From NCBI GenBank assembly GCA_040779335.1, contig JBFONV010000007.1:174349-238348 (forward strand): a stretch of DNA of 64,000 bases. The letters run 5' to 3'. The position numbers and the translations under genes were made by a program. The notes under the pieces are model-generated. The model did not search any database. It saw only the letters and a program-made list of their open reading frames with translations, and was not told the origin of the DNA. Shown here piece after piece: positions 23,646 through 32,354 of this stretch; positions within the stretch are counted from its first letter, which is position 1, and each line of letters starts with the position of its first letter. This stretch comes from JBFONV01 sp040779335 (GTDB taxonomy: Bacteria; Pseudomonadota; Gammaproteobacteria; Enterobacterales; Alteromonadaceae).

Positions 23646-26618
23646 TTGGAAGTGTATTTTTTAGGAGCGGGTCGACCAGCTCAAGGCAATAAACCCGCAG
23701 CACTTAGATCTATTGCATTAAATACTAAAGCAATGGATTGGCAATTACACAGTTTTGAATCAGTTTGTAACGCAGAAAACATCTCTTTTCTGGGAGGTTA
23801 TCATGTCGATAAAGTTATTGATAATTATCCTTTCCTTAAATATCAAGTTATCCCTAACTGGGAGAAAAGTAGTGTTCTGCATACTTTATTAAAAGCTCAG
23901 TTTACAGGATGTTCACTCTTAGTTACATATTCTGATACCGTATTTCGCAAAAATAACATCGAAGAATTGGTTAAAATTGATGCTGATATTGTATTTGCCA
24001 TTGATAGTTGCTGGAAAGAACGGTATGAATCACGATCCGAAGCTGATATTCAAGCAGCAGAAACTATTCTGATTAATGATCAGAGAGTAGAATTTACAGG
24101 ATTAGTACGCCTTTCACCTGCTATCGCACAATTACTTCCAACGCTTTCAGAAAATGATATTGGTCGAAGCTTAATTGATTTAATTAATTATTTAGAAAAA
24201 ATCGGTTACTCAGTCGCTACTCATGATGTCGCCGGACACTGGGCAGAATTTAACTCCGCAAGAGATATCGCTCACTTTATACTAGGTACAAAATCTGAAA
24301 CATTAGCTCGCTTGGAGCCATTAGTCAAAAATAGCCACATTGGTAGTCAGGTAAGCTTTACCTCATTAGATTGGCAACTCAATAGGGATAAAACCCTTAA
24401 GGATATTCAGCTTAAATTTTGCGGTGCTCGGCTTGTAGTGCGTAGTAGCTCTAAGGGTGAAGACAATTGGTTTAGTTCTAATGCTGGTGGTTTCGAAAGT
24501 ATTTTAAATGTTGATGGTCACGATAATGACAAAGTAATTAAAGCTGTCGATGACGTGATCACTTCATTTAATAAACCGCAAGCTGGTGATGATCAAATTC
24601 TAGTGCAAGAGCATTTAAGTGACGTACAGGCTGCAGGTGTCGTTTTCACCTGTGATTTAGAGTCGGGTTCACCCTATTATCGCTTTAATTTTGATGATAA
24701 AACTCAATCAACAGAGTCAGTTACTGCTGGAACTCATTGTGACTTACGTACGGTTTTATTGAGTCGTTCGTCACCAGAAAAATTACAATCTATCGCACCT
24801 GAATTACAACCCGTGTTAGTCGCAATACAAGAATTGGAGCAGTTATTAGGTTTTGACAAATTAGATATTGAATTTGCCATATCTAAGACGGGCCAAGTTC
24901 ATATCTTTCAAGTACGACCTATTACGGTAAACCATGATGACTTTAGTTTTGATGAAAAAATGGTGGAGCTACAACTAGCGAATGCCTCAAAGCAATTTAC
25001 AACACAACAAACGACATCGCCATTTGTTTATGGTAATAAAACAATCTTTGCTAATATGCCTGACTGGAATCCAGCTGAAATAATTGGCACCCGGCCTAAA
25101 CCATTAGCATTTAGCCTGTACAGACATCTAGTCACTAATGATGTATGGGCGAGACAAAGGGTTGAATTCGGTTATCGTGATGTTAATCCTTCACCCTTGC
25201 TGGTTTCTTTATGTGGCCAACCATATATTGATTGTCGTGCTAGTATCAACTCTTTCATTCCAGCATCATTATCAGAGGCAACGGCAGAACGCTTAGCAAA
25301 TGCTTATCTTGATATATTAGCTGACAACCCACAATTTCATGACAAACTTGAATTCGATGTTCTTTTTACGGTTTGGACACCAGACTTTCGCCTTAAAGCT
25401 GAAGTACGTCTTTTACCTTATGGCGTACTAACCTCTGATATAGACAGTTTAGAGTCAGCCCTTAAAGTTATTACGTGCCAAGCTTTAAGCAGCCTAATTG
25501 ATAATACCAAATCGATTGAGCTCTTAACCCAACGACGTACACTCATTGATAAGTGTGATTTATCGATAATTGATAAAATATATACTCTACTGGATGACTG
25601 TAAGCGGTTTGGTACCTTAGCTTTTTCTCACGCTGCCAGAGCTGGCTTTGTCGCAACATCTTTATTAAAAAGCTTTGTTGGCAGTGGTATATTGACTGAT
25701 GAACGCCGACTGCAATTTTTAAAGAGTTTTGCTACGGTTGCCGGTGAATTTAGTTTGGATAAACACCGTCATGCCAACGGTGAACTTGAATTACAAGACT
25801 TGATTGATAAGTATGGCCATCTACGACCAGGAACTTATGATATTACTACGCAAGCCTATTGGGAGGATCCGTCTCGCTATTTAGTTTCAAATAATGATAC
25901 CAGTTGCCATCAAGAACAGGCCTTTAATTTTACAGAAACAGAATTGTCTGCGTTTGCACAAATATTAGCAGAACTAGGTTCAGATAAATCCCCCCTGCAA
26001 TTGATCACCTATTTAATGGAATCAACACAGTCACGTGAATTTGTTAAATTTCAATTTACGCGTAATTTAAGTAGGTCTTTAGACTATTGCCTTCAATATG
26101 GCCAACAAGAAGGATTGAGTAGAGAGGAACTGGCGTTTTTAACCTTTAATGATTTAAAGCAGATTAAACTCAATTTAATAACGTTAGCTGAAATTAAAGT
26201 AGTCATTAAAATGCGCAAACAAGCACATGACGTTACTTGCGTGATTGAATTACCTTCTTTTATTCAACAAAATATCGATTTGTACTGTTTCGAACGTTTA
26301 GCATTGCAACCTAATTTTGTCACATCCAACCGTGTTGAAGGACAAATAAAATGTCTAAATAATCATCAGGAAGAAGCCCTCAAAGGCAAGATTGTACTTA
26401 TTCCCCAGGCTGATCCTGGCTACGATTGGTTATTTGGCCAAGGGATTGTAGGATTGATTACTCAATACGGTGGTGCTAATTCGCATATGGCCATTCGAGC
26501 CGCTGAAATTGGTCTTCCTGCTGCTATTGGCGTGGGTGAAAAACTTTATGAGGAAATTTCATCAATGCACCAGATAGAGCTAGATTGTGGCAATCAACTG
26601 ATAAGAAATATCAATTGA
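23646..26618 (+). CDS. Putative L-glutamine kinase (PEP-synthase-like) with N-terminal nucleotidyltransferase-like domain
   Basis: A 990-residue protein. Residues 1-230 resemble a sugar-phosphate/choline-type nucleotidyltransferase (LGAGRPAQGNKPAAL, LLVTYSDTVF, FAIDSCWKERY). Residues about 240-430 are a PEP/pyruvate-binding ATP-grasp domain (RLVVRSSSKGEDNW, IFQVRPI). The C-terminus is a PEP-utilising mobile domain with the phospho-His site GGANSHMAIRAAEIG (His about 947). Campylobacter jejuni Cj1418, the L-glutamine kinase of phosphoramidate synthesis, has the kinase architecture, and the next two genes match Cj1417 and Cj1416 in the same order. The start is TTG; it gives the family-like MEVYFLG. 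The extra N-terminal domain is unusual. PEP synthase itself is unlikely given the neighbours. Confidence 0.7.
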   Translation: MEVYFLGAGRPAQGNKPAALRSIALNTKAMDWQLHSFESVCNAENISFLGGYHVDKVIDNYPFLKYQVIPNWEKSSVLHTLLKAQFTGCSLLVTYSDTVFRKNNIEELVKIDADIVFAIDSCWKERYESRSEADIQAAETILINDQRVEFTGLVRLSPAIAQLLPTLSENDIGRSLIDLINYLEKIGYSVATHDVAGHWAEFNSARDIAHFILGTKSETLARLEPLVKNSHIGSQVSFTSLDWQLNRDKTLKDIQLKFCGARLVVRSSSKGEDNWFSSNAGGFESILNVDGHDNDKVIKAVDDVITSFNKPQAGDDQILVQEHLSDVQAAGVVFTCDLESGSPYYRFNFDDKTQSTESVTAGTHCDLRTVLLSRSSPEKLQSIAPELQPVLVAIQELEQLLGFDKLDIEFAISKTGQVHIFQVRPITVNHDDFSFDEKMVELQLANASKQFTTQQTTSPFVYGNKTIFANMPDWNPAEIIGTRPKPLAFSLYRHLVTNDVWARQRVEFGYRDVNPSPLLVSLCGQPYIDCRASINSFIPASLSEATAERLANAYLDILADNPQFHDKLEFDVLFTVWTPDFRLKAEVRLLPYGVLTSDIDSLESALKVITCQALSSLIDNTKSIELLTQRRTLIDKCDLSIIDKIYTLLDDCKRFGTLAFSHAARAGFVATSLLKSFVGSGILTDERRLQFLKSFATVAGEFSLDKHRHANGELELQDLIDKYGHLRPGTYDITTQAYWEDPSRYLVSNNDTSCHQEQAFNFTETELSAFAQILAELGSDKSPLQLITYLMESTQSREFVKFQFTRNLSRSLDYCLQYGQQEGLSREELAFLTFNDLKQIKLNLITLAEIKVVIKMRKQAHDVTCVIELPSFIQQNIDLYCFERLALQPNFVTSNRVEGQIKCLNNHQEEALKGKIVLIPQADPGYDWLFGQGIVGLITQYGGANSHMAIRAAEIGLPAAIGVGEKLYEEISSMHQIELDCGNQLIRNIN

Positions 26619-27244
26619 AACGCATAGGTATTACCCAAAGGGTTGAAGTTATAAAGAGCTATGGTGAACGGCGTGATTGCCTTGATCAACAATGGTCAAA
26701 CTTCGTTATTGAGTTAGGTTACATACCTGTACCACTGCCGAATATTACCGGCGATAAGGCAGACCAACTTATAAGGGCTTTAAATCTTGATGCTATTATT
26801 TTAAGTGGAGGTAATTCTCTTACAAGTTTAGATCCCGAAGCTTCAGATGCAGCTCCTGAAAGAGATATTTTTGAATTGGCGCTCATCTCTGAAGCTTTAA
26901 AAATGAATATTCCACTCATAGGCGTGTGCCGAGGCATGCAAGTATTAAACATAGCTATGGGGGGCCGTTTAGAAAACATCAGCGGCCATGTTGGTAAACG
27001 GCACCCATTAATTTCCAACATTGATGGATTTGATCTGCCTAAAACAATAAACAGTTTTCACAATTATTGCATTCCCAAAAGTGGTTTGGGCGAATCATTA
27101 CAACCATTGGCTTATGATGAGGATACAAATATTGAAGCATTTTACGATCTTAGCAGAGCCATATTAGGTATTATGTGGCACCCCGAAAGGGAAAAACCTT
27201 TTTCCAACCTTGATATTCAACTATTTAAAAGATTTTTACTATGA
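26615..27244 (+). CDS. Class I glutamine amidotransferase-like hydrolase, putative gamma-glutamyl-CDP-amidate hydrolase
   Basis: A 209-residue hydrolase starting at the TTG that overlaps the kinase stop (TTGA), which gives the family-like MKRIGITQR; an upstream in-frame TTG at 26585 is also open. The catalytic triad is visible: Cys in GVCRGMQVLNIAMGG (about residue 108) and His/Glu in MWHPERE. The family is PuuD/gamma-glutamyl hydrolase-like. In Campylobacter, Cj1417 releases glutamate from CDP-glutamine to leave cytidine diphosphoramidate. The gene is coupled to both neighbours by 4-bp overlaps, supporting that role. Confidence 0.72.
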   Translation: MKRIGITQRVEVIKSYGERRDCLDQQWSNFVIELGYIPVPLPNITGDKADQLIRALNLDAIILSGGNSLTSLDPEASDAAPERDIFELALISEALKMNIPLIGVCRGMQVLNIAMGGRLENISGHVGKRHPLISNIDGFDLPKTINSFHNYCIPKSGLGESLQPLAYDEDTNIEAFYDLSRAILGIMWHPEREKPFSNLDIQLFKRFLL

Positions 27245-28017
27245 CTAGAGTTCTGATATTAGCCGCCGGCGAAGGTACACGATTACGCCCTTTAACCAAT
27301 GATAAACCTAAATGTATGGTACCTTTACTAGGCACTTCTCTGGTAGAACGCCAAATCGCTTGTTTGAAACGACAAGGGGTTACTGACATCCATATTGCTA
27401 CGGGTTATCGAGCTGAGCAAATTGAAACGCTGGGGTATCCGACATCGTTCAACCCCCGTTACAATAAAACGAACATGGTCAGCACTTTGTTTTGTGCTTT
27501 AAATTTTATTCAACAAGCGGGGGATTTGATCATTGCCTATGGCGATATTGTCTATGACGATATTAACCTAACCACTTTGTTAGAAAGTGATGGTGATATC
27601 GCGCTAATGATAGATAAAAAATGGCGTGAACTGTGGTCTCTTCGTTTAGAAAATCCATTAGAGGATGCAGAAACTTTAGTCATGAATGAACAGGGTTATG
27701 TTACTGAGTTAGGTAAAAAACCCGACAATTATGAGCGTATTCAAGGCCAATATACAGGTTTGATAAAGATTAGTGCAAACAAAATAGCGGATTTTGTAAA
27801 TTTCTACCAACTGCTTGACCGCAATGCTACTTACGACGGAAAAGACTTTGATAACATGTATATGACCAGCTTTCTGCAAGCCCTAATTGATGCTGGTTGG
27901 CAAGCAAAGGCTGCATTGGTAAATAACGGTTGGCTAGAAATTGATTCAGTAGAAGATCTAGAACAATATGAATTGTTAGCGAAACAAGGAACGTTAGATA
28001 AGTTCTACCAAGTTTAA
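27241..28017 (+). CDS. Nucleotidyltransferase, putative CTP:phosphoglutamine cytidylyltransferase
   Basis: A 258-residue LicC/RfbA-like nucleotidyltransferase with the nucleotide-binding LAAGEGTRLRPLTNDKPKC signature, the metal-binding aspartate of IIAYGDIVY, and YNKTNMVSTL. On its own it could be a phosphocholine cytidylyltransferase. Following a PEP-synthase-like kinase and a gamma-glutamyl hydrolase, it best matches Cj1416, which joins CTP to phosphoglutamine. Its ATG overlaps the previous stop (ATGA). It is related to the N-terminal domain of the 23646-26618 protein. Confidence 0.75.
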   Translation: MTRVLILAAGEGTRLRPLTNDKPKCMVPLLGTSLVERQIACLKRQGVTDIHIATGYRAEQIETLGYPTSFNPRYNKTNMVSTLFCALNFIQQAGDLIIAYGDIVYDDINLTTLLESDGDIALMIDKKWRELWSLRLENPLEDAETLVMNEQGYVTELGKKPDNYERIQGQYTGLIKISANKIADFVNFYQLLDRNATYDGKDFDNMYMTSFLQALIDAGWQAKAALVNNGWLEIDSVEDLEQYELLAKQGTLDKFYQV

Positions 28018-28044
28018 ATCAAAAAGTCGGTATGCGTAGACTCA

Positions 28045-28074
28045 ATATCATTGAGTATTAATACTCAATGATAT
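28045..28074. repeat. 30-bp perfect palindrome between cytidylyltransferase and transferase genes
   Basis: ATATCATTGAGTAT (28045-28058), TA, and ATACTCAATGATAT (28061-28074) make an uninterrupted 30-bp palindrome in the 118-bp gap. There is no T run for a terminator. It could be an operator or an RNA processing/stability structure dividing the operon. Confidence 0.55.
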
Positions 28075-28135
28075 CTCTTGTTATGTCGGTATCATCGAAA
28101 ATAATAAATAATAACGCTCAACCTCAGGTAACAAT

Positions 28136-29407
28136 ATGAAGCCATACATAATAATTCTTGGAATGCTAGCATTGGTGCATTCAGAATCTGCTTTTGCATA
28201 CCTTGATCCAGGCTCAGGAAGTGCAATTATCAGTGTTATCACTGCCACAATCGGTTCATTATGGCATTCTTTAAAATCAGTCTTTTATTGCTTAATAGGG
28301 AAGAAATCTTCTAGTCAACCTTTGATATCACAAGATAATAGTTTAGTGATTTTTAACGAAGGTAAAGCATACTGGGGAACATTCCGCCCTCTGATTGAAG
28401 AATTAATCAAAGAAAAAATACAATTTCGTTATCTTACATTGGATTTACATGATCCTGCACTTCAGATTGAAAGCCAATATATGCAATCGAAGCGCTTATC
28501 GTTGAATTCATTTAGTCTGGCGGAGCTAAAAAATATCAAGGCACCGGTTATGGTGTCGACTACACCTAATATTGGCACCAAAGGTTACCCTATTGCCAAA
28601 CCCGCTGGGGTAGGTGATTTAATCCATATATTTCATCATGTCGGAGATGTTTCTATTTATAAAAGACACTCTCTTGATCATTACGATAGTGTTATTCTTG
28701 TAGGTGATTTTCAAGAAAAGTCAATTCGTAATCTTGAAAAATTGCGTAACTTAAAACAAAAAAAACTAGTTTCTTTAGGTTTGCTTTATCTAGATGATCT
28801 CTACCAAAATCTACCGCCATCTAAGTGCTTACCTGAAGACAGACCCACAATTCTAATTGGCTCCTCATGGGGAAAAAAAGGTTGCTTACAAACCTACGGG
28901 ACAGAATTCATAAATTCGCTTGCTAACGCAGGCTTTAATATAATTATCCGTCCTCATCCGCAATCTGCCGTATCAGAACCTACATTCATTGCCCAATGTA
29001 AGCGTGAAACAAAGAGCCCACATGTAAAATGGGATGGAGAGATTTCTCCATCTGAAGCTATGCATAAGTCTCAACTATTAATTTCTGATACGTCCTCTCT
29101 ACGTTTCGATTACGCCTTTTTATATGAAAAACCTATCATTACGTTGGAAATTCCAAGAGGAAATCTTACAGAGTTCGAAGCAATAGACCTAGAAGAACAC
29201 TGGCATGAATCTGCCGCATATAAAATAGGTACCATAGCCAATGGTGAAACCATTATGAATATTGTCGATATTGTCAATGATGAAATTAATAACCGTAGTT
29301 CATCCGATTTAGAAAAGTTCAGAGAACAAACAGTGATGAACTTTGGCAAATGTGCGCCGAATATAGTGAATTACATTAATAAATTAAATGTTAGTCAGGG
29401 ATCCTAA
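28136..29407 (+). CDS. TagB/TagF-like CDP-glycerol-type phosphotransferase, candidate phosphoramidate transferase
   Basis: A 423-residue protein. The N-terminus is a signal/membrane segment ending in FAYLDPGSGSAIIS, followed by a second hydrophobic stretch. The rest resembles the CDP-glycerol glycerophosphotransferase family (PF04464): FHHVGDVSIYKR, then IIRPHPQS and LLISDTSSLRFDYAFLYEKP near the C-terminus. Such enzymes use CDP-linked donors. Downstream of genes for a CDP-activated phosphoramidate it is a good candidate for the transferase, but glycerophosphate or another CDP-linked group is possible. Confidence 0.65.
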   Translation: MKPYIIILGMLALVHSESAFAYLDPGSGSAIISVITATIGSLWHSLKSVFYCLIGKKSSSQPLISQDNSLVIFNEGKAYWGTFRPLIEELIKEKIQFRYLTLDLHDPALQIESQYMQSKRLSLNSFSLAELKNIKAPVMVSTTPNIGTKGYPIAKPAGVGDLIHIFHHVGDVSIYKRHSLDHYDSVILVGDFQEKSIRNLEKLRNLKQKKLVSLGLLYLDDLYQNLPPSKCLPEDRPTILIGSSWGKKGCLQTYGTEFINSLANAGFNIIIRPHPQSAVSEPTFIAQCKRETKSPHVKWDGEISPSEAMHKSQLLISDTSSLRFDYAFLYEKPIITLEIPRGNLTEFEAIDLEEHWHESAAYKIGTIANGETIMNIVDIVNDEINNRSSSDLEKFREQTVMNFGKCAPNIVNYINKLNVSQGS

Positions 29408-29410
29408 TTT

Positions 29411-31828
29411 ATGATTGGCGAATTTATACAATCAGTAATAGTAGTTTATTCAGATTTATTTTTATTGTTGTCAGCATTGATTGGCAGTTATGGCTTAGCG
29501 ACAATCCTTTTATCCATATTGGCTACTTTACTCATGTTTTATCCTCTGCGATGGGCAGGTAAAGTTTCGGGTAAAGAAGTAGAATTTCAATCTGTTATCA
29601 ATCCACAGATTATGAAAATAAAAATGGAAAGTCAGGGGGCTGATCAGCATCACCGCATAAATGAACTTTATTCACGATACTCATACCATCCTATTTTTGC
29701 TATTCGTCTAATAATGGGCGTTTTTATTCAGCTACCTTTTCTCGTATTAACATTCTTTATGTTTGAAGGTCTTGATGCATTGAATGGAGAATCATTTTTA
29801 TTTCTTAAAGATTTTGGTCAAGCTGATGGTCTACTTTATGGTGGCGGTAATTTATTACCATTTGCAATGACCTTCATTAATTTGATTGCTGCTTTATTTA
29901 TCCCTAATTTCACACGTAAAAATTTGACGCAGGCTATCTTCGTTAGCTTGTTATTCTTTGTCTTATTATATAATGCTAAATCGATTTTATTACTGTTTTG
30001 GACAACAAATAATATTATTTTATTGCTTCGAAATATCGTGTCGTATAGACAAGTAGATAAACAATATCGCTTCAACTTCAAGAAAATGTGGTTAAAGTTA
30101 CAGTTGAATATGCAGCGTAAAGAAATAGCTTTATTTTTTGTTGTATTATTTTTTTACTCATTAATTGCAAAATCAGTTTTTATTAAAAGCTTTAATCTAC
30201 ATCTAACAAACAACCTTTTTAGAGTCTCGCTCTTAATTATTATAGGTCTCGGCTTATTCCATGTAGTATTATATATCAAAGGGGTTTGGCATCGAATTAA
30301 TCTAATTAATAGAAAGAAGGGTTTGGTATCACAGCATATATATAAAGCTGATATTTTGTTGGTTTTACTCCCTCTAACTTTTATTGTTCAATATGCTGTA
30401 ATAAATCATGAACTATTGAGTGTTATCGACCAATTTAAATTCATATTAATTAGCTATGTATTCTTATTTTGTTTTGTTTGGCTTGTTCCATTAATACTTC
30501 AAAAAGTTTTCCCTGTAACAGGAATTATTCCACTTAGTTTAGCTTTGGCTGTAATTTATCTTTCAATGCCAACACTTGTGGTACTGAATGAGTGGTATAT
30601 TAAACCTGATCTATTTTTGATTGGGACTGGATTTGTTGTGTTGTTTGGCCTTTTTGGGTTATTGTACCGAAATCAAAGAAAGTTGTTTTTAGCTTTATCT
30701 GTTTTCTTTTTTAGTCTGAGTACGTTATTTACAAGCTACCCTATTTATTTTCCAACAGACACTGGTTCAGCGAAACCAACTTTTGGAGTAAAATCTGAAA
30801 TCAATTATTCATATTTTATTCCAACCCATTCAATGAAGAAAAAACCAGATGTCTATCTGTTGACTTATGATGGATATGTTGGGCAGGAGACTATGCTCCA
30901 ATATGGAATTGATAATTCAGCACAAGAGCAGTTTTTAGTTAATAATGGCTTTAAAATTTACCCCAAAACATACTCTATTGGAGCAACCTCTCTAGAATCA
31001 ATGGCAAGAGTCTTAGAAATGTCTGATACATTGCATAAGCCAGCTGTTGAATCGACTGCTGGACAAGCAATAGTCCCTGCGATATTTAAAAACGCAGGGT
31101 ATAAAACGTATGGGATTCTTACTCCATATCTTTTAAATAATGTAACTAATGGGTATGACGTTTCTTATCCTAAATTAGATCCAAATTCATCACTTGGAGT
31201 ATCCTCTATTTTAACAGGGTTAATAGAAGGAGAATTTCGTTTTGATGTTATCGATGAGATGGTTGATTATAGTCGTAGTGATTGGCTTGCAAAAAAACGC
31301 AGTGTTTTTAGTGCGAAAACTGATTATCCAAAGTTTATGTATACGCATACTGGGCCTCATCATAGTCAGAACTCAGGAGTATGCCTACCAAATGAGACAG
31401 ATTTATTTGAAGAGCGATTGGTAGAAGCTAATGTAGAAATGAAACAAGACATTACCTCTATTCTAGCAAGTAAGCGAGACGCAATAATTATCATAAATGG
31501 AGATCATGGTCCTTACCTTACTGGTGATTGTACGCAATTAAAAAAACTTAAAGTGTACGACATTAATCAATTACATTTGCAAGATCGGAATGGGAGTTTC
31601 TTAGCTATTCGCTGGCCTGATAATAATTATCAAGGATTAGATAATATAAGGGTGTTACAACATACTTTTGAAGCTGTTTTTAAATATTTATTTGAATCCG
31701 AAAAGGTATTACGTAATAGCATATCAACATCTACACTAGAACGTAACGAAACTTTACCTGAGGGGATGATAAAGGGTGGTAAGATCATGTTAGGGGCAGA
31801 TAAAGGTAAAATGTTGTATAAAGAATAG
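29411..31828 (+). CDS. Fusion of a YidC/Oxa1-like membrane domain and a sulfatase/phosphotransferase-like domain
   Basis: An 805-residue membrane protein. Residues about 10-200 follow the YidC/Oxa1 pattern: INPQIMKIKMESQG, then RINELYSRYSYHPIFAIRL, an inner LPF turn, and FLFLKDFGQADGLL. Several further membrane helices follow, to about residue 450. The C-terminal part from about 476 is alkaline-phosphatase-superfamily, sulfatase-like: DVYLLTYDGYVG, YTHTGPHHSQ (about 643) and IIINGDHGPY (about 696) supply likely metal ligands. It starts 3 bp after the transferase gene. The periplasmic domain could transfer or remove a phosphate-type group on a surface polymer. Confidence 0.68.
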   Translation: MIGEFIQSVIVVYSDLFLLLSALIGSYGLATILLSILATLLMFYPLRWAGKVSGKEVEFQSVINPQIMKIKMESQGADQHHRINELYSRYSYHPIFAIRLIMGVFIQLPFLVLTFFMFEGLDALNGESFLFLKDFGQADGLLYGGGNLLPFAMTFINLIAALFIPNFTRKNLTQAIFVSLLFFVLLYNAKSILLLFWTTNNIILLLRNIVSYRQVDKQYRFNFKKMWLKLQLNMQRKEIALFFVVLFFYSLIAKSVFIKSFNLHLTNNLFRVSLLIIIGLGLFHVVLYIKGVWHRINLINRKKGLVSQHIYKADILLVLLPLTFIVQYAVINHELLSVIDQFKFILISYVFLFCFVWLVPLILQKVFPVTGIIPLSLALAVIYLSMPTLVVLNEWYIKPDLFLIGTGFVVLFGLFGLLYRNQRKLFLALSVFFFSLSTLFTSYPIYFPTDTGSAKPTFGVKSEINYSYFIPTHSMKKKPDVYLLTYDGYVGQETMLQYGIDNSAQEQFLVNNGFKIYPKTYSIGATSLESMARVLEMSDTLHKPAVESTAGQAIVPAIFKNAGYKTYGILTPYLLNNVTNGYDVSYPKLDPNSSLGVSSILTGLIEGEFRFDVIDEMVDYSRSDWLAKKRSVFSAKTDYPKFMYTHTGPHHSQNSGVCLPNETDLFEERLVEANVEMKQDITSILASKRDAIIIINGDHGPYLTGDCTQLKKLKVYDINQLHLQDRNGSFLAIRWPDNNYQGLDNIRVLQHTFEAVFKYLFESEKVLRNSISTSTLERNETLPEGMIKGGKIMLGADKGKMLYKE

Positions 31829-31919
31829 AGCAACAGTTTTGTCAAAAAGGCTATGAAAATCCCCCCTAAATTAGTACTTATAAAAAAGGCATAATGAAGA
31901 AATAATACGGTAGATAAAG

Positions 31920-31957
31920 ATAGGTTGCTAAAATCTGAGTTTTAACAACCTATTTTT
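31920..31957 (+). terminator. Terminator at the end of the island operon
   Basis: A 14-bp stem with one mismatch (31920-31933 with 31940-31953), a 6-nt loop, then TTTT. It closes the operon that ends at 31828, 30 bp before the IS3 left end. Confidence 0.8.
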
Positions 31958-32051
31958 ATCTATTGAAATAAGACTAACCAACGTTCTGTAACGGTATGAT
32001 TTAACTAGAGACTTCGTTAGAGGTAAAATCACATTAACTAACGAGGTCAAA

Positions 32052-32354
32052 ATGCCAAAGAAAACATTAACAGCAGAGTTTAAACGTGAATGTGCAGAGC
32101 TAGTCATTGTTCACGGTTATAAACATAAAGATGCGGCAGCAGCGATGAATGTTGGATTATCGTCAATTCAGCGTTGGATTAGCCAATATCGAAAAGAACA
32201 AAAAGGTTATACACCCAAAGCTAGTGCACTAACGCCAGAGCAAATCCGCATCCAAGAATTAGAAAAACAAGTTAAGCAGCTAAAAAGTGACAATACACTA
32301 TTAAAAAAAGCTTCAGCCTTTTTCGCTATGGAAATGAGCAACGGCAGCAAGTAG
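32052..32354 (+). CDS. IS3 transposase OrfA
   Basis: A 100-residue OrfA with an N-terminal HTH (FKRECAELVIVHGYKHKDAAAAM, VGLSSIQRWISQYR) and a leucine-zipper-like C-terminal helix (IQELEKQVKQLKSDNTLLKK). A run of seven A's at 32303-32309 in the last quarter is a typical -1 slippage site joining it to OrfB. Confidence 0.92.
   Translation: MPKKTLTAEFKRECAELVIVHGYKHKDAAAAMNVGLSSIQRWISQYRKEQKGYTPKASALTPEQIRIQELEKQVKQLKSDNTLLKKASAFFAMEMSNGSK

Noticed and set aside
23646..26618. PEP synthase or pyruvate phosphate dikinase
   Set aside because: The ATP-grasp and phospho-His domains fit, but the PEP/pyruvate TIM-barrel domain is not recognisable and the gene is coupled to a glutaminase-like hydrolase and a cytidylyltransferase.
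27241..28017. LicC phosphocholine cytidylyltransferase in a choline pathway
   Set aside because: No choline kinase or LicD-type gene nearby; the coupled neighbours fit phosphoglutamine better. Kept as an alternative.
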